The notes beneath the pieces were generated by a model. It saw only the letters and a program-made list of their open reading frames with translations. It made no database searches and had not been told where the DNA came from. This document shows positions 23,571-31,204 of a stretch of DNA of 35,316 bases, in pieces. Both the position numbers and the translations under genes were made by a program. Position 1 is the first letter of the stretch. The number at the start of each line of letters is the position of its first letter. This stretch comes from a virus: positions 1 to 35,316 of IMG/VR virus record IMGVR_UViG_3300046782_000946, one strand, 5' to 3'.

Positions 23571-23796
23571 TGGGGGGATTTTACCCCCGGCGGGAACCCC
23601 TGTCCAACGGAGGTATTTCGTTCGTTCCTTCACTTTTCAGAATTTGACCCCATTTCCTTCCTGCACTAAAAGAACTATCTTCCCCCTTTCTTCTTTTTTT
23701 ATTATTATGTTTTTCCCCGCCAGGGTAAACTTACCAAAAAAATGAGACCTGAAAAGTGAGTAAAAACAATAATGACCATTACGAAAAGGTAAGATT
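23571..23796. other. AT-rich non-coding gap between primase and NusG-like genes
   Basis: No supported gene. It holds homopolymer runs (T runs at 23690-23720, A runs near 23735), a 10-bp inverted repeat with arms CACTTTTCAG (23631-23640) and CTGAAAAGTG (23749-23758) about 108 nt apart, and GGTAAGTTTACC-like symmetry. Low GC next to a primase-helicase makes it a reasonable replication-origin candidate, but no iteron array proves it. No clear primase terminator is seen. Confidence 0.45.
23578..23607 (-). promoter_or_regulatory. Candidate sigma70-type promoter for the NusG-like gene
   Basis: TTGGAC and TAAAAT are separated by 18 nt on the minus strand, followed by a leader of about 50 nt carrying the two 14-bp repeats and then the NusG-like start. 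Only a consensus-type match; strength is unknown. Confidence 0.42.
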
Positions 23797-26172
23797 TTAT
23801 AGGAAATTTAGTTCCATCGCTAGTTTGCAGAAGTCTATGATGCAGAGTTCCTGACTGTCCCAGCCGTGGTGGGTCAATTCGTTAGGGTCCCATAATGCTA
23901 CCTCTTTAGACGTAGTGATGACCCTGGCATTCAGGTACTTTTTGAAGCCAGGAGCCGGCTTAGAGAGGCGCTGTTTCCCGGTATAAAGCCCCTCCTGTTC
24001 TGCCACTCTCCTCACGGTCTTAGGGACCTCCCTAAACTTGCCCTGGTGGACCTCCGACGAGACGGCCCTAACCCCGTCTTGGTCAAACCATGCCAGGGGC
24101 ACCCCCTTATTAGCGGCCTTGACCACGCGCCGAACCTGCTCCGCATCAGTGCGGTCGGAGAAGTCCTCGCCGCTACCATTCTCAAAGGCAACGACCTTGA
24201 GCCAGCGCATCCTGCCGCGCAGGTACTCCTCTGCCGCCGTATCATTATCCTCGATCATGTCTGTCTTTGACGGCGTCCACGGAGCCTCTGCCCCCTTGGT
24301 CACGGGGCCATGGTCGCGGACGTAGACCTTGGCCCATAGCCTCAACTCTTGGGGGCCGTCCCTGTCCAAGAAGCGGTCGTTGAGCTGCTGCCAATACTCG
24401 AGTGACTGCTTGACCTCTCTGATTTGGGGAACCAGCCACCTCCTGTCTGTATTGTCCAGCTTGAGTGCCCGCATCGAGTTACTGCTGGCGATGATGTGGA
24501 CGTGGTTGTCGACATTATAGGGCGGAATAAATTTTTTGTTGACCATGACGGTCTCGTCGGTAATAATGTCCTTGAGCAGGTTGTATGCCTTCTGGCTGTG
24601 GCCCTGGTAAATTTCGTTACATATGACCAGCTGCTTCTCCGCCCAGCCATTGAAGCTGCCTATGATCGCACTCTCGCTCGCATAACTGACATTGGTATTG
24701 CCGAGGCAGCCCGCCACAAACTTAGCGAGCGTCGTCTTACCGACGCCCTGGACCTCGCTGACCAGGAGCAGTCCGTAGTTCATCTTCAGGCCGGGGCAGG
24801 CGATCAGGGTGGCGACCCACTGGGCGACGTACTCCCTCTCCCGCTCTATCGGCAGGAGCCTCGCAAGGAAGTCCTCCCACCAGTCATACACTCGCTCGCG
24901 CTCCAGCCTGCGGGCAATCTCCTCAGGGTAGTCGCGTATCGATGGAGGCTGATAGATATTGACGAATGCGCTCTCGCCAATCTCAAAGAGACCTGGAGAG
25001 CGGGACGGGTCGTACTTGATCCCAACTGCCTTACCGGTATAACTCGCCTTGAGCAGGCGGGACGTATCGTCGATGTGACTGAACGGCCTCACTATACTGT
25101 CAAAGACCTTTGCCCTATCGAACCGCTTGTGGCTCATGCGGGTGTGGCAGAACATCTCCGGGTCGGAGGTGTGGACCCACTCGTGCTCGAATGCCTTGGT
25201 CAGCCTGTGGCCGGGGCGGCCTCCCTCGCTCTTGCCCTTCTCTACCTTTACGGTCGCCCACGTTACCGGATCGGCGTAGGTCATCAGCCGCTTCTTGAAT
25301 GTGCCGCTCTTGCTGTACAGGGACTCGGGCAGCTTGTCCGCCATGTCCCAGCCCTCGCGAAATGCGCTGTGGTCATACTTGAGCGCATAGATTACGCCGC
25401 CCCACAGCATGGAGAAGGTCTTGACCGCCTCCTCGCCGTCGAAGTCGCGGTCGCACGAGTAGAACAGGTCTCCCTCGAGCTTCTCTCTGTGGAGCTCGCC
25501 GTAGTCGCAGCGGTGCGGGCTCATTGCTCCACCGAGCGCGCCCCAGTGCTCAAACTGGTCGAGCTCATCTGCCCACGGGTGGGCGAGCTTCTCGTCCCTG
25601 CGCTCCGGGTCGTTGAGCAGGCAGTCGATAAACCACGCGGTCTTGGCCCCCTCGTGGACCATGATCGAGGGCTTGTCCCTCCGCCTCGGTGGCTTCCAGA
25701 ACGGCAGCGCCCCGTCCGGCTCCATCCGCCGCCATATACAGTCACCTAATTTTGGCTTATAGAGCGTCCACGGCGTATAGGCCTTCTTCCCTTCCTTGGT
25801 CTGCCAGCGCTCCTGGCACATGATCACCTCTCGCCGTGTCGAGTCGAGCAGCGTGAAGAGCTGGCCGCGGATCTGGCCGGACGCGATCAAGTCATCGACC
25901 TGCGCCTTCCCCGCCCTGATGCTTCTAGGAAACTCGACCTTTAACAGCTCCTCCTTGATCGCCTTGGCCTCCTCCTCCGTCGGCGCGTACTGCCTGCCGG
26001 AGCACTCGATCTCCATCTCGCTATTGATCTTGATCAGGGTCTTCTCTACGTAGTAGTGGCTGCCGTGGTACTCCTTGACCATGAACCGCCTGAAGTTGAG
26101 CTGCTCCGCTCCTATCCTGTCGATATAGGCCTTGAGCGCAGGATACCTCGAGTAGTGAAATTCATACTCCAT
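23797..26172 (-). CDS. TOPRIM primase-SF3-type helicase
   Basis: 791 residues. The N-terminal half holds a TOPRIM-like domain: HEGAKTAW with Glu174 and YSCDRDFDGEEA with Asp241/Asp243/Asp245. The C-terminal half is a DUF5906/SF3-like ATPase: SEVQGVGKTTLAKF (Walker A, 475-481), LVICNEIY (Walker B, Glu520), HIIASSN (sensor, about 559-565) and an arginine finger in NTDRRWL. Such proteins prime and unwind phage DNA at the fork. A strong CAGGAGG ribosome binding site precedes the ATG. It is divergently oriented to the plus-strand early genes. Confidence 0.87.
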   Translation of the reverse strand: MEYEFHYSRYPALKAYIDRIGAEQLNFRRFMVKEYHGSHYYVEKTLIKINSEMEIECSGRQYAPTEEEAKAIKEELLKVEFPRSIRAGKAQVDDLIASGQIRGQLFTLLDSTRREVIMCQERWQTKEGKKAYTPWTLYKPKLGDCIWRRMEPDGALPFWKPPRRRDKPSIMVHEGAKTAWFIDCLLNDPERRDEKLAHPWADELDQFEHWGALGGAMSPHRCDYGELHREKLEGDLFYSCDRDFDGEEAVKTFSMLWGGVIYALKYDHSAFREGWDMADKLPESLYSKSGTFKKRLMTYADPVTWATVKVEKGKSEGGRPGHRLTKAFEHEWVHTSDPEMFCHTRMSHKRFDRAKVFDSIVRPFSHIDDTSRLLKASYTGKAVGIKYDPSRSPGLFEIGESAFVNIYQPPSIRDYPEEIARRLERERVYDWWEDFLARLLPIEREREYVAQWVATLIACPGLKMNYGLLLVSEVQGVGKTTLAKFVAGCLGNTNVSYASESAIIGSFNGWAEKQLVICNEIYQGHSQKAYNLLKDIITDETVMVNKKFIPPYNVDNHVHIIASSNSMRALKLDNTDRRWLVPQIREVKQSLEYWQQLNDRFLDRDGPQELRLWAKVYVRDHGPVTKGAEAPWTPSKTDMIEDNDTAAEEYLRGRMRWLKVVAFENGSGEDFSDRTDAEQVRRVVKAANKGVPLAWFDQDGVRAVSSEVHQGKFREVPKTVRRVAEQEGLYTGKQRLSKPAPGFKKYLNARVITTSKEVALWDPNELTHHGWDSQELCIIDFCKLAMELNFL

Positions 26173-26348
26173 AGCCAGACCTCCTGGTTATAGCGAAAGG
26201 AATTGTGTGCTGGCAAACTCCTCTGGTTTTTTCCGTATGTCCATACTTAAATCCCGCTTTAAGAAAAAACTTCCCAAGGCTACAAAACAGGAATATAGTG
26301 CTGTTTCGTAACACAAATTCTCTCCATTACCAGAAGGGAGCCAACCCA
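26173..26348. promoter_or_regulatory. Divergent intergenic control region
   Basis: 176 nt between divergent operons. It contains two short operator-like inverted repeats, GTATG-tc-CATAC (26235-26246) and CTTAAA-tcccgc-TTTAAG (about 26246-26263), and an AT-rich TATAGT box near 26293 for the plus strand. On the minus strand, TTGCCA and TATAAC are spaced 18 nt, but that would start transcription inside the primase ribosome binding site. Exact promoters are uncertain. Confidence 0.45.
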
Positions 26349-26876
26349 ATGGCAGAAGGGCCTCCACTCCTATTGAGGCAACTAGCGGCAGAGCTGAGGG
26401 AGAGGCGCCTAGCCCTCGAGGCTATCGAGGAGAGGGCCAAGCAGGAGCGGGCACGGATTAATACCATCACCAGGGAGGAGATGGTCGACGTCATGAATAC
26501 GATGGACCTCTCCCGCGTTGACCTCGCCGCAGAGGGCAACCTGCCGGCGATGAAGTTTGAGCTCGGCCACCACTATGGCGGCAGTGTCTCGAGGGAGTGG
26601 CCAAACGAGCGGCGAGAGGCCGCCTTCGCTGCCCTGCCCGACGAGCTGGTCAAGGTTACGGTGCGGGTGTACTTCGCCAAGGGAGAGTACGCCGAGGCGG
26701 AGCGCCTGTCGGAGGAGCTAGTCGAGACGGGCTATACCGTACAACTGGACAGGGAGGTACACCCATCCACGCTGAAGTCGTGGCTGAGAGAGCGGTTCGA
26801 GAGCGGTAGCGACCTTCCCGATCTCGAGACGATCGGTGCAACGATCTTCCAGGAAGTCAAGGTCAAAGAGCTTTGA
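26349..26876 (+). CDS. Unrecognised early protein with coiled-coil start
   Basis: 175 residues. The start is the ATG after AGAAGGGAG; an upstream extension of 48 codons is AT-rich and unlike protein. Residues 5-50 form a charged coiled coil (LLRQLAAELRERR, EERAKQERARINT). The rest is mixed alpha/beta (KVTVRVYFAKGEYAEAERLSEELVE). It is the first gene of the plus-strand early operon, 13 nt before the possible ssDNA-binding protein. Replication or recombination role likely by position; family unknown. Confidence 0.72.
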   Translation: MAEGPPLLLRQLAAELRERRLALEAIEERAKQERARINTITREEMVDVMNTMDLSRVDLAAEGNLPAMKFELGHHYGGSVSREWPNERREAAFAALPDELVKVTVRVYFAKGEYAEAERLSEELVETGYTVQLDREVHPSTLKSWLRERFESGSDLPDLETIGATIFQEVKVKEL

Positions 26877-26889
26877 AAAGGAGCAAGAC

Positions 26890-27654
26890 ATGGCAAAGAC
26901 GACGCTCGTAGACAGACACCAAGACCTCCCCGCCACCGACTATGCCGATAAGTACGCCGGAGAGGGGACCCACGTCGCGGCAGAGCACAGCGTCACTCCG
27001 CGCATCTCGATCCTCCAGGGCGCCACGCCCCAGGTCAAGAAGAACAACGTTGCCTACGTCGAGGGCGCTCAACCTGGCATGATCTTCCTCTCGTCCTACC
27101 ACGCCCCGCTGATCGACGGAGAGGAGGGCATCATCTTCCAGCCCTGTCTGCTCCAGACTCCGTGGGAGGTCCGCACTCCGCGCGAGTCGGGGGCGGCCAA
27201 CTTCGTCGGCATGTTCGCAACTCCCCAGCCCGACTGGACCGAGCGCCATGACCCAAAGGGCTTTACCTACTACACCACCAGGGATGGTAACATCGCCCAC
27301 CAGGTCCACATCCAGATTGGTCTGCTCCATATCGATGGTAACGTCCTCCCCTACGCGATCAAGTTCGCAGGTACGGGCATCTTCATCTCCAAGCAGTGGA
27401 ACAGCGTCATCTCGACCAGGAGGACCAATACCAACCTGGAGGCACCGAGGTTCGCCTTTACCTACCGCATGCGGGTCAAGAGCCAGGCCAATGCCGCAGG
27501 GGAGTGGGGCCAGTGGTCGATCTCCGCCCACGGCAGATCCAGCGAGGCAGAGATGGATGCTGGCCACGATCTCCGCGAGGCCTTCCTCAAGGGCGAGGCT
27601 AGGGTCGAGGACGAGCAGCCCGGGGAGGCGACCCAGAGTGGAGAGGTGATGTGA
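26890..27654 (+). CDS. Phage replication-module protein, possible ssDNA-binding protein
   Basis: 254 residues. The N-terminal pattern TPRISILQGATPQVKKNNVAYVEGAQPGMI, here read in two halves, plus IDGEEGIIFQPC and a later ISKQWNSVIS, is shared by a broad set of phage proteins near replication genes, often suspected to be ssDNA-binding (OB-fold). The last 25 residues are acidic (GEARVEDEQPGEAT), as in the C-terminal tails of phage SSBs, which bind partner proteins. A good AAGGAG site precedes the ATG. The SSB role is an inference. Confidence 0.6.
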   Translation: MAKTTLVDRHQDLPATDYADKYAGEGTHVAAEHSVTPRISILQGATPQVKKNNVAYVEGAQPGMIFLSSYHAPLIDGEEGIIFQPCLLQTPWEVRTPRESGAANFVGMFATPQPDWTERHDPKGFTYYTTRDGNIAHQVHIQIGLLHIDGNVLPYAIKFAGTGIFISKQWNSVISTRRTNTNLEAPRFAFTYRMRVKSQANAAGEWGQWSISAHGRSSEAEMDAGHDLREAFLKGEARVEDEQPGEATQSGEVM

Positions 27655-28577
27655 CCCAGATCGTCATCGGCGCAGGGATGGCCGGTCTGCTTGCGGCGAG
27701 GATGCTAGCGCCTCGCCGCAAGATCGTCGTACTAGAGCAGGCCCCTGCGCTGCCCCACAACCACAGCGCGGTCCTGCGCTTCGCCACCAACAGGGTGGCG
27801 GAGGTCCTAGGCATCCCGTTCAAGCGGGTCAATCTGATCAAGACGGTTCTGCCGTGGCGCAACTCTGTGGCCGACGCCCTGGCTTACTCGCACAAGGTGC
27901 TCGGCGTCTACCGTAGTGACCGCAGCGTACTCCTGCCGGAGCGGTGGACCTCGCAGGAGCGCTGGATCGCCCCGGAGAACCTCATCGAGCAGATGGCGGA
28001 GGGAGTGGAGATTAAGTATGGCTCCACCTACTCGTTCAAGCCGGGGCTCAACAAGGTCATCAGCACCATACCCATGCCCGCCCTGGCGCGGGCCATGGGC
28101 TTCCCCAGGGACCTGGGCTGGAGCTGGATCAACGGCACTAATATCGTAGGCCGCCTGCGGAAGACCGATGCCTACGTCTCCGTATATGTACCCAACCCCG
28201 AGCTGCCGTTCTACCGTGTCTCGATTACTGGAGACAAGATCGTCATCGAGTTTGCCTCCTCCGCCGCCTATACCGCAGAGGAGTCGCTCGCAGAGGCCAT
28301 GGCCCTCCTCGGTATCAACCAGGAGGTAGACGACTACTCGGTGGTCGACCAGGCCTACGGCAAGATTGCTCCTATCGACGAGGACGAGCGGAGGTCGTTC
28401 ATCCATTGGGCATCCACTGAGAAGAGAATAGCTTGGCAGCTTGGTCGCTTCGCCACGTGGAGACCTCGATTGTTGCTAGACGATCTGGTTCAGGATGTTC
28501 GTAAGATTGAGAGATGGATAACAATGCCTTCCTCAAAATACGAACAAGACCTCCATCTAATTAAGGACATAAAATGA
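27651..28577 (+). CDS. FAD-dependent oxidoreductase-like protein
   Basis: 308 residues from a GTG that overlaps the previous stop by four bases. The N-terminus is a Rossmann dinucleotide fold: QIVIGAGMAGLLAARML (G7xG9xxG12) with Glu29 ending strand 2. The end carries the conserved-looking LGRFATW segment of amine-oxidase/UDP-galactopyranose-mutase-type flavoproteins. A flavoenzyme in a phage early operon is unusual; roles in nucleotide or sugar modification are possible. The last 60 or so codons are markedly more AT-rich than the front, matching the next gene, which hints at replacement of the 3' end. Confidence 0.72.
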   Translation: MTQIVIGAGMAGLLAARMLAPRRKIVVLEQAPALPHNHSAVLRFATNRVAEVLGIPFKRVNLIKTVLPWRNSVADALAYSHKVLGVYRSDRSVLLPERWTSQERWIAPENLIEQMAEGVEIKYGSTYSFKPGLNKVISTIPMPALARAMGFPRDLGWSWINGTNIVGRLRKTDAYVSVYVPNPELPFYRVSITGDKIVIEFASSAAYTAEESLAEAMALLGINQEVDDYSVVDQAYGKIAPIDEDERRSFIHWASTEKRIAWQLGRFATWRPRLLLDDLVQDVRKIERWITMPSSKYEQDLHLIKDIK

Positions 28578-29017
28578 AAACCAAGGCGGATAGTGGAAGA
28601 GGCCATTTAGTCTACTATGACCTTGATCGAAGGGCTCTCCAGAATTTCTTCAATATGTTCTCGAGGGTCAAGAGAGGCCTGGCCTCACGCGTCCAGTGGC
28701 CTCAATCAAGAACTGGATACATCGCATTCTTAAGTGAGATCGGACCTAAGCCTGACAATGGTCAGAAGTGGACGGTTGGTCGAAAGAACCATCGCTGGGG
28801 GTATATTGCCGGAAATATTGAATGGCAGACGCTTCAAGATAACCTTCGTCAGACACCTTTCAGTGTGAAGCAAAGGGAATGGGCTAGAGCATTTGCTATT
28901 AAACGAAATAAGTCCAAGAAGTGGACTAAGCAAGAGCGAGAGGAGCATAGTGCCAGAATGAAGCGTTGGCATCGCGACTACGACCAACAACTTCACCACC
29001 AAAGGAGACTCCTATGA
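28574..29017 (+). CDS. HNH/NUMOD-type homing endonuclease-like protein
   Basis: 147 residues, four-base overlaps at both ends. The core IGPKPDNGQKWTVGRKN...WGYIAGNIEWQTLQDNLRQ is the known homing-HNH pattern ('GP.P....slDRi...GYxpeNcrWat...Q..N'), but the usual DR is replaced by GR and the final catalytic His is not evident, so activity is uncertain. The C-terminus SKKWTKQEREEHSARMK is a NUMOD-like DNA-binding helix. AT-rich and rare-codon-rich compared with its neighbours, a strong sign of recent transfer. Confidence 0.72.
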   Translation: MKTKADSGRGHLVYYDLDRRALQNFFNMFSRVKRGLASRVQWPQSRTGYIAFLSEIGPKPDNGQKWTVGRKNHRWGYIAGNIEWQTLQDNLRQTPFSVKQREWARAFAIKRNKSKKWTKQEREEHSARMKRWHRDYDQQLHHQRRLL

Positions 29018-29421
29018 CAACTACCGAACAGCACGTCTCTACCCTCTCGATCGAGAAACTGCTCGCCCTGGTGTTCTCTGGCAATACTGCGGCGCGCCAC
29101 GAGGTGACCCGCCGCCAAATCTCGTGCGGACAGCCCATTCCAAGCATCTGCGACTACCTGCTTAGCGCCCTGTTGGCGGCCAGGGAGGAGACCCAGGTCA
29201 GCCAAGACCCTGGAGACCGCGACCCTACCAGCACGTTCGCCTGTGAGTGCATTGCGGCGGGGTATCTCGGCCAGAACATGCGAGACCCGGAGAGGGCAGA
29301 GGCATACATCCGCATGGCCGCAGACAACCCCAACGTGGAGGCCGAGCTGCCCGAGTCGGGCCGCGCGTTCTGGAAGTCCGCGCGCTTCAACTACCGGCTG
29401 TGGAGGGTGATGAAGAAGTAG
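29014..29421 (+). CDS. Unrecognised helical early protein
   Basis: 135 residues, almost all helical (IEKLLALVFSGNTAARHEVTRRQ, DPERAEAYIRMAADNP). The DPERAEAYIRMAADNPNVEAELPESG part looks like a Sel1/TPR-type hairpin. AAAGGAG precedes the ATG, which overlaps the endonuclease stop, so it was probably coupled to the oxidoreductase before the endonuclease entered. Codon use returns to the GC-rich phage style. Function unknown. Confidence 0.7.
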   Translation: MTTTEQHVSTLSIEKLLALVFSGNTAARHEVTRRQISCGQPIPSICDYLLSALLAAREETQVSQDPGDRDPTSTFACECIAAGYLGQNMRDPERAEAYIRMAADNPNVEAELPESGRAFWKSARFNYRLWRVMKK

Positions 29422-29492
29422 TGCAGGCCTCCTGCCCGCCCCGTACGCTTCCCTAGGACGGCGATAGCGGGACGACCACCAGGAGGCAAGCA

Positions 29493-29540
29493 GGGAGCGA
29501 GGCCTACGACCACGGGTGGCGGTGAACAGGCCTCGCTCCC
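29493..29540 (+). repeat. 13-bp-arm hairpin in the 29.4-29.6 kb gap
   Basis: GGGAGCGAGGCCT (29493-29505) and its exact complement (29528-29540) enclose a 22-nt loop. It lies seven bases before the larger palindrome. With the short C/T tract after it, it could act as a weak terminator for the gene ending at 29421. Together the two stems would make a highly structured RNA leader. Confidence 0.75.
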
Positions 29541-29546
29541 ACCCCC

Positions 29547-29589
29547 CTTTCGTCAAACTGGGTTCTGCCAGAACCCAGTTTGACGAAAG
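29547..29589. repeat. Perfect palindrome, 21-bp arms with a one-base centre
   Basis: Both arms (29547-29567 and 29569-29589) are exact complements around a single C. It ends 15 nt before the GTG of the next gene; GAGGAG ribosome binding bases overlap its edge. The very small centre suggests either a protein dimer/tetramer site or a cruciform/long hairpin that could shut translation. The core is repeated exactly inside the 3' end of the following gene. Confidence 0.9.
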
Positions 29590-29879
29590 AGGAGAGAGAC
29601 GAACGTGACCCAGCTAGTCAAGTATGATGCAGCCAAGAAGGCATTGGCGGAGGCCAAGCGCGTCGACGAGGTCCTCAAGATCGAGGAGCTGGCCAAGCGC
29701 ATGGCCGCCTACGCCAGGCAGGCCAAGGATACCCAGATGATCCAGGACGCAACGGAGTTGCGCCAGCGGGCGGAGCGCAGGCTCGGCCAGATGATGGAGG
29801 AGGCGAAGCAGAAGGGAGAGCGAAGAGCAGATCGGAATAAGGGGAAAAACTGGGTTCTGCCAGAACCCAGTTTGACGAA
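29555..29879. repeat. 33-bp exact direct repeat flanking the 92-aa gene
   Basis: The 33 bases at 29555-29587 recur without mismatch at 29847-29879, 292 bp later. The second copy is the last coding part of the gene, including the codons for WVLPEPSLTK, and keeps 13-bp inverted arms. The first copy is non-coding. Flanking bases differ, so this is not a long duplication. Recombination between copies would delete the gene. Confidence 0.9.
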
Positions 29880-29883
29880 GTGA
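29605..29883 (+). CDS. Truncated coiled-coil protein (early phage family)
   Basis: 92 residues from a GTG. The layout LVKYDAAKKALAEAKRVDEV...ELAKRMAAYARQAKD...ATELRQRAERRLGQMMEEAKQ matches a family common in alphaproteobacteria and their phages. There the coiled coil is usually followed by a segment like PTLADxGIDKxLADRAR and a further 60-100 residues. Here the chain stops at PEPSLTK, exactly inside the repeated palindrome, so the C-terminal part appears lost. In the other frame, codons continue as SKGGSETRR, possibly a remnant. Family and truncation are from memory of the pattern. Confidence 0.7.
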   Translation: MTQLVKYDAAKKALAEAKRVDEVLKIEELAKRMAAYARQAKDTQMIQDATELRQRAERRLGQMMEEAKQKGERRADRNKGKNWVLPEPSLTK

Positions 29884-29917
29884 GTAAGGGTGGTAGTGAA
29901 ACCAGGAGAGTAAAGGG

Positions 29918-30688
29918 ATGAAAGTCGATCTCGTCTACTATACGGGAATGGGCATGCCTGACCCTGCAGCGTTCGCTGCAGGCCTGTTGGTCTGGGCCAA
30001 GCGTACCAGGATCGAGGTCTCCCCAGAGGGACTCGAGGCCGCCGTAAAGATTTCGGAGGAGGAGCGGCTCGCCGAGCTTAACTATATCGCTGCGACCATA
30101 CCCGCGAGCTGGGAGTTCGTAGATTTTGTCTTCGTACTCCAGGGCGTAACGAGGGCATTCACCCAGCAGATGACCAGGACGCGAAACCTGTCGTTCGCCC
30201 AGCAGACGCTCCAGGAGCTTAGGGTCGATGGCTTTGGCTACGACGTCGGCCCCACCGTCCGCAGACACCCGGAGGCAGAGGACGTCTACCACGATGCAAT
30301 GGACCAGATCAATGCCGCCTATACCAGTATGATCGAGCTGGGGGTGGAGATCCAGGATGCCCGCGGTGTCCTGCCGCTGAACATTTTGACTAACCTCGTC
30401 GTCAAGGGAAACCTACGGAGCCTCGCCGACATTCTCCGCAAGCGGGCCTCTCCCCGCAACCAGGGTGCCCGCCCCGGTTACGAGGGCGAGTGGGCCTGCG
30501 TCCACAGGGAGATGAAGCGCCTGATGGTCTCCGCCCTACCGTGGACGGACCTGTTCCTCAATAGGACCGAGGACCAGGTGGCGGCGGACATGTATAAGAT
30601 GCTCGAGAGTATCACCGACAAGACGCTACGGGTCAACTTGACCAAGGGCATCGACCAGCTCCTCACCAACGTGGGAGGCGAGCCGTGA
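29918..30688 (+). CDS. thyX: Flavin-dependent thymidylate synthase with variant signature
   Basis: 256 residues. ThyX makes dTMP from dUMP using FAD and methylene-tetrahydrofolate. Family features: VTRAFTQQMTRTRNLSFAQQTLQ (about 77-99) and ARGVLPLNILTNLVVKGNLRSL, the usual dUMP/FAD-binding second half. The signature RHR-x7-S is here R87-T88-R89-x7-T97: the His is Thr and the last Ser is Thr. That variation is noteworthy, as the motif binds dUMP and the flavin. It could be an altered synthase, for example making a modified pyrimidine. SD AAGGG lies before the ATG. Confidence 0.85.
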   Translation: MKVDLVYYTGMGMPDPAAFAAGLLVWAKRTRIEVSPEGLEAAVKISEEERLAELNYIAATIPASWEFVDFVFVLQGVTRAFTQQMTRTRNLSFAQQTLQELRVDGFGYDVGPTVRRHPEAEDVYHDAMDQINAAYTSMIELGVEIQDARGVLPLNILTNLVVKGNLRSLADILRKRASPRNQGARPGYEGEWACVHREMKRLMVSALPWTDLFLNRTEDQVAADMYKMLESITDKTLRVNLTKGIDQLLTNVGGEP

Positions 30689-30771
30689 GCGACGAGGGGA
30701 CCCGGCTTTGCCTTCCGCATCCTCAGTGAGATTAAGATTGTTAGGTGTAGCGACTTGAGAGTAGTGACAAA

Positions 30772-31191
30772 GTGACCTGGCTCTTGGGCATACGACCTGG
30801 GCATAGGGGCCTACCGCCCCTATACCCTACGGGCGGCAGGACCTCTGCGGCAGACCGGCTGCGGATCATGCTCGGTCTCACTGTGGAGGAGTTCGTCGCC
30901 ACCTTCCCCGTAAGGGCGAACGTATTCAACTCCCGCATGGGGTCGATGATTGCCCGCGTCGTTACGGGGAGGGCCTTCGTCCTTGGCCGCGAGGCGTGGG
31001 TGGGCCTGGGTCTGCCCGGCGACCATGAGTTCTGGGCCAGCGTGCGGAGGGGGCGGGCCACCTATACCCTCTTGCCCCACCCCTCTGGCCGCTGCCGCAT
31101 CTACAATATAGAGAAGAACCGAGCCCGCTTGCGGAGGATCATACGTAGAAGCAATAACCAGTACGCAAAGCTGGCCGCACCGCCAGCATAA
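30772..31191 (+). CDS. Uracil-DNA glycosylase superfamily-like protein
   Basis: 139 residues from a GTG with weak ribosome binding bases. WLLGIRPGHRGLPPLYP near the start looks like the motif A loop (G-x-x-PG) of the UDG superfamily. YTLLPHPSGRCRIYN near the end looks like the motif B 'HPS' loop. The length is shorter than most UDGs. Beside thyX it suggests handling of uracil or modified pyrimidines in phage DNA. No catalytic Asp is identified, so it could be a binder rather than an enzyme. Confidence 0.58.
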   Translation: MTWLLGIRPGHRGLPPLYPTGGRTSAADRLRIMLGLTVEEFVATFPVRANVFNSRMGSMIARVVTGRAFVLGREAWVGLGLPGDHEFWASVRRGRATYTLLPHPSGRCRIYNIEKNRARLRRIIRRSNNQYAKLAAPPA

Positions 31192-31204
31192 AGGATGACA
31201 AGCC

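Noticed and set aside
24424-25749. Plus-strand frame of 441 codons opposite the primase-helicase
   Set aside because: Antisense; the minus strand has TOPRIM and Walker motifs in order.
26205-26348. Upstream extension of the first plus-strand early gene
   Set aside because: AT-rich, passes through the divergent control region and lacks a ribosome binding site; the later ATG has AGAAGGGAG.
29547-29589. Simple transcription terminator
   Set aside because: No T tract follows, it sits directly at a gene start, and its core is coding in the second copy.
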